Below, piece by piece: positions 34,525 to 43,229 of a stretch of DNA of 64,000 bases. Positions within the stretch are counted from its first letter, which is position 1; each line of letters begins with the position of its first letter. This DNA comes from Dethiosulfovibrio russensis (lineage in GTDB: Bacteria > Synergistota > Synergistia > Synergistales > Dethiosulfovibrionaceae). Position numbers and translations under genes: made by a program. Location: the NCBI RefSeq assembly GCF_021568855.1, contig NZ_JAKGUG010000007.1, positions 1 to 64,000 on the forward strand. Reading direction: 5' to 3'. The notes below the pieces were generated by a model. It saw nothing but the letters and a program-made list of their open reading frames with translations. It was not told the origin of the DNA and did not search any database.

Positions 34525-37143
34525 TCACTCTATCAGGCCCAGGGCGGCCCAACCCGCGGCCATCCTGGCCACCGGGACCCTGAAGGGCGAACAGCTGACG
34601 TAGTTCAATCCGAGACTGTGACAGAACGCAACGCTCTTAGGATCCCCTCCGTGTTCACCACAGATGCCTATGGAAATATCCGGTCTGGCCTTCCTGCCTC
34701 TCTCGAAAGCAATCGCCATGAGCTCCCCTACTCCGTCTCTGTCCAGAACGTGAAAGGGACTGATAGGGAAGATCCCCTTGTCGACGTATTCCTTCATGAA
34801 CTTGGACTCCACGTCGTCCCTGGAGAGACCCAGACAGGTCTGGGTCAGATCGTTGGTCCCGAAACTGAAGAACTCGGCGTCCTCCGCTAGCTCGGCAGCC
34901 CGAAGAGCCGCCCTAGGAAGCTCGATCATAGTGCCTACCAGATAACTTAGAGAGCCCTGAGGATACTCGGACGCTATTGACTCGACCATTTCCCTCAGCA
35001 ACGCCATCTCTCCTTTGGTCTGGACCAGAGGCATCATTATCTCCACCTTGAGGTCCACGTCGGGGAGAGAGGACATGGCGTCGAATATCGCCCGAATCTG
35101 CATTCCGTAGATCTCGGGATAGACGATCCCCAACCGGCATCCCCGGAATCCCAACATGGGATTCACCTCTCGAAGGGACTCCGCCCGACTCTTCATCTTT
35201 CGAAGTTTCGACGTGTCCTCTCCAGCGGAGTCAGCCTCGAGTATCCGTTTATCCAACTCCGGTATCTTGGGCAGAAATTCGTGAAGAGGCGGATCGAGCA
35301 GCCGGACTATGACTGGAAGGCCATCCATCTCTCGGAATATGCCCACGAAATCCTCCACCTGCATGGCCCGAAGGTCGTCCAGCGCCTCCTGCCTCTCCTC
35401 CAGAGACTCCGCTACGACCATCCTCTGCATCACGGGAAAACGGTCCTCCGCCATGAACATATGCTCGGTTCGACAGAGACCTATTCCCTTGGCCCCGAAG
35501 GATCGAGCCCTCTTGGCGTCCTCCGGGGTATCTCCGTTGGCCCATACCTGAAGGTCCGCAGCTTCGTCGGCCCAGTCGAGCACCGTATTCAACTCGTCGG
35601 ATATGGACGGCAGAGAGAGAGGGACCTCTCCCGCTATGACCCTTCCGGTGGAGCCGTCAACCGTGATGAAGTCGCCCTTTAAGAATTCCCTATCCTCGGT
35701 CAGAAGACGCCCTCCCTCCAGGTCGATCGAGATATCCTCCGCCCCGCTGACGCAGGGCTTGCCCAGTCCTCGAGCCACCACGGCGGCATGACTGGTCATT
35801 CCTCCCCGGGAGGTCAGTATACCCTTGGCGGCGTAGAGACCGTGTATATCGTCCGGAGTGGTCTCCGGCCGCACCAACACCACCGACTCCCCCTTCTCGG
35901 CCATAGCCACCGCCTCGTCGGGATCGAAGACTATACGCCCCACAGCAGCCCCCGGAGAGGCCGGAAGCCCTCGGGAGATTACCTCGGGAACGCAGTTCGG
36001 ATCGATCTGACTGTGGAGAAGCCTCTCTACCTGTTCGGGAGAGATTCTGCCGAGTGCCTCGTTCCTATCGATCAACCCCTCTTTTTCCATCTCGACGGCG
36101 ATTCTTACTGCGGCCTCGGCGGATCTTTTTCCCGTCCTGGTCTGCAATATGTACAGCTTACCTCGCTCTACGGTGAACTCTACGTCCTGCATGTCCTTGA
36201 AACGTACCTCCAGACGGTCCGCCGTCGCCTTCAATTCCTCGAAAATATCCGGCATCACCTTGGCCAACTCCCCGATCGGCTGAGGGGTTCTTATCCCGGC
36301 GACAACGTCCTCTCCCTGGGCGTTGACCAGGAACTCCCCGTAGAGCTTCTTCTCTCCGTCGGCGGGATTACGGCTGAAACAGACACCGGTTCCGCTGTCG
36401 CCGCCAAGATTTCCATACACCATTGCCACGACGTTGACGGCGGTCCCCATGGAATCGTCTATACCGTGAATTTTCCTGTAGGTCTTCGCCCTGGCGGTGT
36501 TCCAGCTGTCGAATACCGCCTCTACCGCCTCCCTCAGCTGGATCCATGGATCGGAGGGGAAGGTCTCTCCAGTAACCTCCTCGTAGAGGGACAGATAACG
36601 TTTAACCAACGAGGCCAGGGCCTCCGCGTCGAGCTGGTGATCGAAGGCCACTCCCTTGTTCCTTCGGACCTCCTCCAGGATCGACTCGAACCGCTCGGAG
36701 GGAACCCCCTTGACCACGTTCCCGAACATCTGGATGAAACGCCTGTAACTGTCCCAGGCAAAGCGGTCGTCTCCCACCATCTCTGCCAAGGCGGATCTGG
36801 TATCGTCGTTCAGCCCCAGGTTTAAGATCGTGTCCATCATGCCAGGCATAGAGATCGGGGCTCCGGACCGAACGGACACGAGAAGCGGCTCGGGACCGGA
36901 GCCGAAGGTCCTGCCTGTCTGTCTCTCCAACCTCTCCAGAGCGGTCTCGACGTCGATCCAAAGAGACTGAACGAACTCCCTTCCCTCCTCCAGATAACGA
37001 AGACAGGCCTCGGTGGTAACGGTGAAACCTGGCGGAACGGCCAGCCCCTCCTTGACCATTTGGGCCAGGTTGGCCCCTTTCCCCCCTAGAAGAGCTTTCA
37101 TGTCGGACGAACCTTCGGAAAAGTCGTAGACGTACTTGATCAT
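34525..37143 (-). CDS. ppdK: Pyruvate, phosphate dikinase
   Basis: An 872-residue enzyme interconverting pyruvate + ATP + Pi and PEP + AMP + PPi, linking pyruvate to gluconeogenesis or glycolysis in anaerobes. The N-terminal ATP-grasp starts with LGGKGANLAQM. The swivelling His domain has GGMTSHAAVVARGLGKPCVSG near 450 (phosphorylated His). The PEP/pyruvate barrel ends with GICGEHGGDP and SCSPFRVPVARMAA. Length and motifs are normal. A GGAGGTGG site precedes the ATG. Monocistronic; no PPDK regulatory kinase is nearby. Confidence 0.97.
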   Translation of the reverse strand: MIKYVYDFSEGSSDMKALLGGKGANLAQMVKEGLAVPPGFTVTTEACLRYLEEGREFVQSLWIDVETALERLERQTGRTFGSGPEPLLVSVRSGAPISMPGMMDTILNLGLNDDTRSALAEMVGDDRFAWDSYRRFIQMFGNVVKGVPSERFESILEEVRRNKGVAFDHQLDAEALASLVKRYLSLYEEVTGETFPSDPWIQLREAVEAVFDSWNTARAKTYRKIHGIDDSMGTAVNVVAMVYGNLGGDSGTGVCFSRNPADGEKKLYGEFLVNAQGEDVVAGIRTPQPIGELAKVMPDIFEELKATADRLEVRFKDMQDVEFTVERGKLYILQTRTGKRSAEAAVRIAVEMEKEGLIDRNEALGRISPEQVERLLHSQIDPNCVPEVISRGLPASPGAAVGRIVFDPDEAVAMAEKGESVVLVRPETTPDDIHGLYAAKGILTSRGGMTSHAAVVARGLGKPCVSGAEDISIDLEGGRLLTEDREFLKGDFITVDGSTGRVIAGEVPLSLPSISDELNTVLDWADEAADLQVWANGDTPEDAKRARSFGAKGIGLCRTEHMFMAEDRFPVMQRMVVAESLEERQEALDDLRAMQVEDFVGIFREMDGLPVIVRLLDPPLHEFLPKIPELDKRILEADSAGEDTSKLRKMKSRAESLREVNPMLGFRGCRLGIVYPEIYGMQIRAIFDAMSSLPDVDLKVEIMMPLVQTKGEMALLREMVESIASEYPQGSLSYLVGTMIELPRAALRAAELAEDAEFFSFGTNDLTQTCLGLSRDDVESKFMKEYVDKGIFPISPFHVLDRDGVGELMAIAFERGRKARPDISIGICGEHGGDPKSVAFCHSLGLNYVSCSPFRVPVARMAAGWAALGLIE

Positions 37144-37230
37144 GCTCCACCTCCTGGATCTAGATTCTATGTTCCCAAAAATAAAAATACACCTTCATAA
37201 TAACATTTTACCGGACCTTATAAAAATAGC

Positions 37231-37258
37231 TTGTCCCTACCATAGCTTGTGCTAAACT
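37231..37258 (+). promoter_or_regulatory. Possible promoter of the YitT gene
   Basis: TTGTCC, 16 bases, TAAACT, 39 bases before the proposed TTG start. Confidence 0.35.
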
Positions 37259-37296
37259 CGAGACGCAACGGTAAAATAGATAGAGGAGGAAGGTTT

Positions 37297-38196
37297 TTGA
37301 GACATAACAGGACCCTTAAGGGAATGCTTGCCGAAACGAGGAGATTCATAAGGGAAGAGGGCAGGTCCCTGGTGGCCATAACCCTGGGGGCTATGATCTA
37401 CGCCATGGCCATACAGCTTTTCGTAATTCCCGCCAAGCTTCCCGGAACGGGAGTCAACGGCATAGCTTTGCTGCTCAACTATATGTGGGGAATACCTCTG
37501 GCAATACCGATATGGGGGCTAAATGCGATTCTTTTCATGTACGGATGGAAGGTCCTCCCTAAGAGATTCACCCTTTGGAGCATATACGGAACCGTGATCT
37601 TCACCGCCTTTCTGAAGGTGGCGGAAACTTCCCTACCCGTGCCGGTGATAGACGACAGATTCCTCCTGATAGTGGTCGCCGGACTTCTCCAGGGGATCCC
37701 CTATGCTATGATATTCACCGCCGGAGGATCCCTCGGGGGAACCGACATCATCTCCATGGCGGTCCGCAGAAAGACGGGCATGGAGGTAAGTCAGTTCACC
37801 ATGATAGCCAACATGCTGGTGATAGGGCTGTTCCTGATGGCGGTCAGCTTCGAGAACGTCGTTTACGGCGTGGTGCTGTCCTACATTACCACCACCGTCA
37901 TGGGAGGCTCCATGAGGTCCTTCGGATTGAGGAAGGAAGCCCTGATCGTGAGCAGCGACCCGGACCGGGTGCGCCATTTCATAACCCAGGAGCTGGGAAG
38001 AGGGGTAACGGTGTTCATAGGCAGGGGAGGCTTCTCCGACTCGCCGAGAGACATACTCATGACCCTTCTGACCGCCAGGCAGGCCATGCTGCTCAAACAA
38101 TATCTTCAGAAGACCGACCCGAAGGCGTTCTTGCGACTCGCCGACGCCACGGAGGTCCTGGGACGGGGCTTCGGCAGCTGGAAGAAGGACGTCTGA
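37297..38196 (+). CDS. YitT family membrane protein
   Basis: 299 residues: five to six membrane segments with the family stretch KLPGTGVNGIALLLNY and AGGSLGGTDIISM, then a C-terminal cytosolic DUF2179 domain (about 215-295; GRGVTVFIGRGGF). The function of the family is not established. I set the start at TTG 37297, six bases after GAGGAGGA; a GTG at 37249 would lie upstream of that site. The mobile element begins 17 bases after the stop. Confidence 0.87.
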   Translation: MRHNRTLKGMLAETRRFIREEGRSLVAITLGAMIYAMAIQLFVIPAKLPGTGVNGIALLLNYMWGIPLAIPIWGLNAILFMYGWKVLPKRFTLWSIYGTVIFTAFLKVAETSLPVPVIDDRFLLIVVAGLLQGIPYAMIFTAGGSLGGTDIISMAVRRKTGMEVSQFTMIANMLVIGLFLMAVSFENVVYGVVLSYITTTVMGGSMRSFGLRKEALIVSSDPDRVRHFITQELGRGVTVFIGRGGFSDSPRDILMTLLTARQAMLLKQYLQKTDPKAFLRLADATEVLGRGFGSWKKDV

Positions 38197-38212
38197 TTCA
38201 CTCTACTACTAT

Positions 38213-38261
38213 AATAAAGGGAGGGGCGACCTAGGTCCAAGGCGTTCGTTTAACGTGTTGA
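38213..38261 (+). repeat. Left terminal inverted repeat (49 bp)
   Basis: It matches the reverse complement of 43181-43229 at 47 of 49 positions. It contains the palindrome GACCTAGGTC. Confidence 0.92.
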
Positions 38262-38270
38262 AAAACATGT

Positions 38271-38335
38271 CAAAAAAACAGGGCGAAGCACCGTTTTAAG
38301 ATTAATGAACATGGTACTTTTCCCTGTTTTTTGTA
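38271..38335 (-). terminator. Probable terminator at the left end of the transposon
   Basis: AAAAAACAGGG and CCCTGTTTTTT arms flank a loop of about 40 bases. Read on the minus strand, the distal arm ends in a T-run after the specificity gene. The rest of 38262-38376 shows no gene. Confidence 0.55.
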
Positions 38336-38376
38336 GAATATTCTATTTCCCGGTTTCTATGTAACTTTCGTGAGGA

Positions 38377-39357
38377 TTATGTTTTTAAGTCTATTTCTAC
38401 CTGCTCTACGATTTTTGCAAGACTTCCAAATACCCAGTGCGGGATTGAACTTCTAGCGGGTATCTTCAAACCACCCAGTGTCCTGTTCGCTTGTCTGCCG
38501 TAGCTGTAACGGAAACGGTTCTCCCTGATACACGAAGCATAGTATAGAAGTTCTTCAGCACACATACTTTCTCTAGGAACAAGATAGAAAAGGTGAAACC
38601 CCGAATAGAACGGTTCAAGCTGCAAAAAAGTCTCCAAAACTGATCCACCCCCAGCGACAGTAAGAACTCCGCCTTGTATTGGAGATATGTCAGGCAATAG
38701 CTTGACCCGAGCACTTATCCCGTTGTTTTTTGAGGACCGGGAAACGAAATTGACACCGGTACCGTTTTCGGCAGGCTCAAGGGCGTTCAGTTCAAGGTTT
38801 GTACCATAAAAAACATTGAACAGATCGGAGACCGAAACAAATGTTTCTGTTTGATCGGTGGCTGTTATATCAATTGCTTCGGTTGACAAAGACATTAATC
38901 GGGATAGGGACGAAAAATTATTTTTGAAAATTTTTTCATTAACCCAATCTGGGACTGTAGGCAATTCTATTTGCTTTAGTCTATCCCCTTTAGGTTTTCG
39001 TCCATAAGAGAATTTATGTCGATTCATAGAGATGCAACGAGCATAGTAGAGTTTTTCGTTTACGCTCATATCACGTTTTGGAAGCAAGACGGCGACGTTG
39101 CTATTACATGCGAATCTAAATTTCGACACATAAGAGTAGCTGTGACTACCGGCCCCATCTGTTGACACAAAAAGTGTTCCCTCTGGGTAAATATTGTCGC
39201 TCCCTATTTCAGATTCGGGAACCCATCCAGCAATAGTCCTTTGTTGTGTTTTCGCTGGACGCAGATAAGGGACATGATTCGGCGCTGGATGGTGAGATAT
39301 TGACAACCTGGAGCTAGCGACCCCATTTCGCACGTCGAACAACTCATCAAGCGTCAT
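38377..39357 (-). CDS. Type IIB/BcgI-like restriction-modification specificity subunit
   Basis: 326 residues arranged as two target-recognition halves. Each half ends with a similar stretch: FSYGRKPKGDRLKQIELP...PDWV (near 135-160) and YSYGRQANRTLGGLKIP...PHWV (near 290-320). This is the S-subunit plan, each half reading part of a split DNA site. BcgI's B subunit is of similar size. The start is ATG 39357, preceded by GGAAGGAG; it overlaps the end of the methylase gene by 11 bases, so the two are coupled. Recognition sequence unknown. Confidence 0.82.
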   Translation of the reverse strand: MTLDELFDVRNGVASSRLSISHHPAPNHVPYLRPAKTQQRTIAGWVPESEIGSDNIYPEGTLFVSTDGAGSHSYSYVSKFRFACNSNVAVLLPKRDMSVNEKLYYARCISMNRHKFSYGRKPKGDRLKQIELPTVPDWVNEKIFKNNFSSLSRLMSLSTEAIDITATDQTETFVSVSDLFNVFYGTNLELNALEPAENGTGVNFVSRSSKNNGISARVKLLPDISPIQGGVLTVAGGGSVLETFLQLEPFYSGFHLFYLVPRESMCAEELLYYASCIRENRFRYSYGRQANRTLGGLKIPARSSIPHWVFGSLAKIVEQVEIDLKT

Positions 39358-41260
39358 TACCGGATTCTCCTTCCTCATTTTTCACAGATGCTCCGCCCTG
39401 CACATCAAGCATTAGATTAAAAAGAATAAATCTTTTTAGGTCGGCTTCAAAGACTTCTTCTGTGAGGGACGAGTAGTCGGTCTCTATGTATGCCTCAGCA
39501 CACCATTCGTCATCGGCGGTCACCATGTGTGTGGTGCTTTCCCCGAGATGGACCTCTCTGTTTCTGTACGTTTCCACCCAACGATCCCTTATTGTCGGCC
39601 AACTATCGTTTTGGTCAATCCGTCCCCTGTGCTTGGTTTTCACGAAACCGTCGTCGCGCCAGTACCCGAACCACGTCTTGAGGTTTGAGTCTGCATGAGG
39701 TACGCCAGCAGTCCATACCATGATACATGTCACTACTCCGACAGGATAGAATAGTTCTTGAGGCATCGACATAACAGCGTCCAGCGTGTGGTGTTTCATT
39801 AGCTCTTCCCGCACTGGGTTTGGAACGATTGCACAGGACATCGGTACGATAGCAATGCCTACCCCACCTGGTTTGAGACAATCGAGCATTTGCTTCACGA
39901 AATAAAGTTCATGGAGTTCTGCATCGCTTTTCGACTGTGAATAAGGCGGGTTGAGCATGCCGATACTTGGTTTTTTGCCTTTTATGAATTTAACGACTGA
40001 TTCGTCAAAACAGCTTGCTTGGTGAAGATTCGCCTTGCCGTCACCACGAAGAAGCATGTTGCTGGCCGCAAGGGCGAACATTTTGGGGTTATTTTCAATG
40101 CCTATCAGACAATTTCTTTTAATTTCGACACGTTCTTCGTCGGTGACTGCCTTTTTGAGCATGTGCTGCATGGCCGAGATGAGAAACCCACCGGTTCCAG
40201 CACAGATATCTAAGACCTTAGATTCTGGGGTAACGTTCGCTAGCATTGAGAAAAGTTCGGTAATATGTCGCGGGGTAAGGACAATTCCGAGAGATTTCTT
40301 ATCCCCAGCCGTATATTTCAAAAACTCCCCATAGAACTGTCCGACTACATCAAAATCATGATATACACTAATATACGGCCACACATTGTTGCAAATGCGT
40401 GAAATAATTTCCTTAAAAACTCCACCAGGATATTCCTTTGCGGTCTTACTATCCGGTCGCCCTAAATTTGGATGTACCGCAATAGTGGAATACGGTTGCA
40501 GCATCGTGTCTATTTTAGCTTTGGGGATGTCTGCCTTGTTGAGCTGTCTTTTGATAGCATCCAACCAGGCTTGCTGAAGATCTTCAGCAGGCAATGATTC
40601 AAATGTCTTAATGAAAGATTGATCCATAAATGCAATTAATGTCCCGCTTACAAGTAGGGGTTTGTCTTCCTCGGAAATTTTTGCCTTCGCCCAAATCAAC
40701 TCATGAAGTTCCCTGGAAAAATCAAGAAGGTCGGAATGACGTTTTTTTGCCACCTCTGGATCAAAAGATGCGAGTCTATAGTAATCGTCGTAAGGAAGGA
40801 TATCCGACACGACCACTTCGCTCTCATTTACTAACAATTTGACATCACTACTTTCCGCCGGGACTAGAAAGTTAGATATTTTCATGTTGCTCAACGTAGA
40901 ACCACTTACAGCGACGGCCAAAACGGTGTAATGTTTAGACAGAAAACGGGCATAATGCAAAACCCCGTCCACAGCATATTCAATAGGCCTGTCACGGTTA
41001 GAGCTTTCGTGTTTTTTGACATCCGATTTACACTCAATGACGATCAGAAAAGCCGTATCTTTCAGGTTTGACACTATAAATTCAGGATAACCCGCGTTCC
41101 CTTTGGAGTTCTTGCTTGCCTTCGACAGCAAAGACTTAACTTTGGCTATTTCCGATTTTTGTTCCTCAATAGTGATTCCGTTGTCAGGTTTTGTGTATCC
41201 CAATGAGCGTAATTTATCTCTCACTAGATTTTCGGTTATACGTTCGTTCACTATTAACAC
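39347..41260 (-). CDS. BcgI-like fused restriction nuclease/N6-adenine methyltransferase
   Basis: 637 residues, the same length as I recall for BcgI's A subunit. The N-terminal 130 residues look like a PD-(D/E)xK nuclease: P59-E60, then E76-C77-K78. The remainder is an N6-adenine methyltransferase of type I/HsdM class, with the SAM motif DICAGTGGF at 351-359 and the catalytic NPPY at 437-440. One polypeptide thus cuts and methylates, guided by the separate specificity subunit. There is no HsdR helicase gene, which argues for type IIB rather than type I. It lies in the transposon, 84 bases after the transposase gene. Confidence 0.87.
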   Translation of the reverse strand: MLIVNERITENLVRDKLRSLGYTKPDNGITIEEQKSEIAKVKSLLSKASKNSKGNAGYPEFIVSNLKDTAFLIVIECKSDVKKHESSNRDRPIEYAVDGVLHYARFLSKHYTVLAVAVSGSTLSNMKISNFLVPAESSDVKLLVNESEVVVSDILPYDDYYRLASFDPEVAKKRHSDLLDFSRELHELIWAKAKISEEDKPLLVSGTLIAFMDQSFIKTFESLPAEDLQQAWLDAIKRQLNKADIPKAKIDTMLQPYSTIAVHPNLGRPDSKTAKEYPGGVFKEIISRICNNVWPYISVYHDFDVVGQFYGEFLKYTAGDKKSLGIVLTPRHITELFSMLANVTPESKVLDICAGTGGFLISAMQHMLKKAVTDEERVEIKRNCLIGIENNPKMFALAASNMLLRGDGKANLHQASCFDESVVKFIKGKKPSIGMLNPPYSQSKSDAELHELYFVKQMLDCLKPGGVGIAIVPMSCAIVPNPVREELMKHHTLDAVMSMPQELFYPVGVVTCIMVWTAGVPHADSNLKTWFGYWRDDGFVKTKHRGRIDQNDSWPTIRDRWVETYRNREVHLGESTTHMVTADDEWCAEAYIETDYSSLTEEVFEADLKRFILFNLMLDVQGGASVKNEEGESGNDA

Positions 41261-41344
41261 CTCACCTCTACCTTAAAGCCTGATAGCATATGTATTTATA
41301 TTTGTCCTGCTATGACTAACAAGACTATATATCGTGAAATAATA

Positions 41345-43123
41345 TCAGTAATATAAAATCTCATCCAACCCGATAACGCTTTTAGCCATTCCTATCCTCA
41401 TAGCAGGGGTCATTTTATCCTTCCCTGGACGAGTATAGTTGTAAAAGACTCTAAATATATCCAGTAACTTAACCACAACGGCAGGATTATAAGCACTATA
41501 GCCATACCACATCCTACCTGCATTGCTCGATGTTCCTATAGGACGTTCCAACAGAGATATTCGTCTTCTCACCTGCATAAAAAATCGGTCTATACCTCTA
41601 AGGCTAGCTTTATTATACAGATTCGCTAAATGATCTTCATCGTAGTCCCCATAATCTGTAAGGTAACATATAGCCTTCTCCGGCTCGTCCATGCTAGGTG
41701 ACGGTGATAATACCCACTTGCCCTCTGTATGAGCCGACCCTTGTATAGCCTCTTTCATTAGCCCTTTTCGAAGGTTAGATTCGCTTTGGTTGGGGTATCT
41801 AGATTGCTTTACCTTTAAAACTGTTTTAGCCATGGTAAACCAATGTTTTCGCTCATCTATAGTCATGTCTTTATTGATGCGAACGTAAAACACGTCGCAA
41901 GTCCTTGCTTTAACACTGTCACAGAACGCGCCTAATGCACCGGCTTTCATACCGGAGTCTTGATCAAGAAAAAGACGCACCTTGTCCACATTTTGAAAAA
42001 AATGCCGGAGCAAAAAGAAATGGGCATATAACGTATACTCTGAGTGTACTTGCATTCCTTTGCTAGGGCATTTTTTGTTGGGGTCTTGTAACGCAGCGTC
42101 TATAGATCCATTATACCTATCGTTTTCTGCATTTAACAGGTCTTTTTCACTATTCGATTTAGGAATACTGTCCTCGTAGTCACAATCAAGCCACAGGTGA
42201 GCATACTTTCTAAAAGGAAGGGGGACCATCGCCTCTCCGCAATGAAGAGCGTCTTCATTTACCTGCGTCCTATCAAGGCTAGGATTATAGTTTAAGTGCA
42301 TTCCAAAAACATAACCAGTCTCATTGTCAGCACTTCCGATAGCACTTAGGACCACATTTCGCCTGTCAGTTTTTTTCTTCCAATTTATCGTATAATCTTG
42401 CCTATCAAGAGAGACATAGACCCTTTGGCAACCTTTTTTTGCCCACTCGTTTTCTCTCTTTGCGACAAACCCCAGGCATTGTCTATGTATGAAGTCTATT
42501 TTTCTGTAAACTGTAGAAGGGGACAGAGAGAGAATTTCACAAATTCGTCGTATAGGTGATTTATTCATTAAGAGGGAAAATAATGTCTTGTTTATGTGGG
42601 ATTTTCTTTGTCTAGAGATAGATGTTTTGGGGAACGGAGAAAAAACCTTGCCACACTTTTGACACTTGACTCGTGTCGTTCCTTGTGGGGTTTTTCCATA
42701 TAAGACATAATCAAAGGTATCTCTTCTCTTGCTTTTCCATTTTACCAAGTCTATGAACATCTTATTGTTTGGACAACATATTTCAGGGCAGGAAAAAAGC
42801 TTTTTAGGAAGAGTTAAGTTAAGATAGGCGGATATTCTCTCAAACTCTTCAACTATACAAAAATTACTTTTGAGTGTCAGATATTCATTACACTTTTTGC
42901 ATCGCAACATAGGGACGCGAATATTACGCCTTCTGTCCGGGCTTCCTGTTAAAATATACCCATCAGGAGCGGTGTTACCTCTTCCACGTTTTACAGTCTC
43001 TATCTGTGCTGGAACACCAAAGTTAGAACATGCTGGGTTTTTACAAAAATTAACGTTTATACCCTTGCAAGGAAATGGGACCCGAGGTAATTTTGTCATC
43101 TGCAGAAGATTTTTCCTTTGCAC
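41345..43123 (-). CDS. DDE-type transposase with N-terminal zinc fingers
   Basis: About 592 residues from GTG 43123 (606 from ATG 43165). The N-terminal 180 residues carry four Cys pairs (CKNPAC, CKKC, CPEICC, CQKC). Then comes a helix-turn-helix (ICEILSLSPSTVYRKIDF) and a catalytic region with Asp at VYVSLDRQDY and LFLDQDSGM. A C-terminal NYTRP-x-KDKMTPAMRIGMAK block is the tail seen in many DDE transposases. The third acidic residue is not clear. I prefer the GTG start because GGGGGGA precedes it. I could not assign a named IS family. Confidence 0.75.
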   Translation of the reverse strand: MQRKNLLQMTKLPRVPFPCKGINVNFCKNPACSNFGVPAQIETVKRGRGNTAPDGYILTGSPDRRRNIRVPMLRCKKCNEYLTLKSNFCIVEEFERISAYLNLTLPKKLFSCPEICCPNNKMFIDLVKWKSKRRDTFDYVLYGKTPQGTTRVKCQKCGKVFSPFPKTSISRQRKSHINKTLFSLLMNKSPIRRICEILSLSPSTVYRKIDFIHRQCLGFVAKRENEWAKKGCQRVYVSLDRQDYTINWKKKTDRRNVVLSAIGSADNETGYVFGMHLNYNPSLDRTQVNEDALHCGEAMVPLPFRKYAHLWLDCDYEDSIPKSNSEKDLLNAENDRYNGSIDAALQDPNKKCPSKGMQVHSEYTLYAHFFLLRHFFQNVDKVRLFLDQDSGMKAGALGAFCDSVKARTCDVFYVRINKDMTIDERKHWFTMAKTVLKVKQSRYPNQSESNLRKGLMKEAIQGSAHTEGKWVLSPSPSMDEPEKAICYLTDYGDYDEDHLANLYNKASLRGIDRFFMQVRRRISLLERPIGTSSNAGRMWYGYSAYNPAVVVKLLDIFRVFYNYTRPGKDKMTPAMRIGMAKSVIGLDEILYY

Positions 43124-43124
43124 A

Positions 43125-43160
43125 ACAATCCCCCCTAAGGTAGTCCTTAGAGGGGATTGT
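43125..43160 (-). promoter_or_regulatory. Hairpin covering the transposase ribosome-binding site
   Basis: A 16-bp stem with about one mismatch and a four-base loop (arms 43125-43140 and 43145-43160) contains the GGGGGGA ribosome site of the GTG start. In a transcript that enters the element from outside, it would hide the site. Confidence 0.6.
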
Positions 43161-43180
43161 ATCATTTTGATGCGTTAATA

Positions 43181-43229
43181 TCAACACGTTAAACGAACGC
43201 TTTGGACCTAGGTCGTCCCTCCCTTTATT
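43181..43229 (-). repeat. Right terminal inverted repeat (49 bp)
   Basis: Inverted copy of 38213-38261 with two differences. Its outer end directly abuts the stop codon (43230-43232) of the flavoprotein gene. Confidence 0.92.

Larger units (their letters stand above)
38213..43229. mobile_element. Transposon of about 5.0 kb with 49-bp terminal inverted repeats, carrying transposase and BcgI-like R-M genes
   Basis: The segment is bounded by 49-bp inverted repeats that differ at two positions. It is visibly more AT-rich than its neighbours and uses many A/T-ending codons. It encodes, all on the minus strand, a DDE-type transposase and a two-gene restriction-modification system. It sits between the ends of two convergent backbone genes (YitT and a flavoprotein); the right repeat touches the stop codon of the flavoprotein. 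No clear target-site duplication is seen, so exact ends are uncertain by a few bases. Confidence 0.85.

Noticed and set aside
38377-41260. Classical type I R-M system with a lost HsdR
   Set aside because: The methylase has its own nuclease-like N-terminus and both proteins have BcgI-like sizes; a missing helicase subunit is not required.
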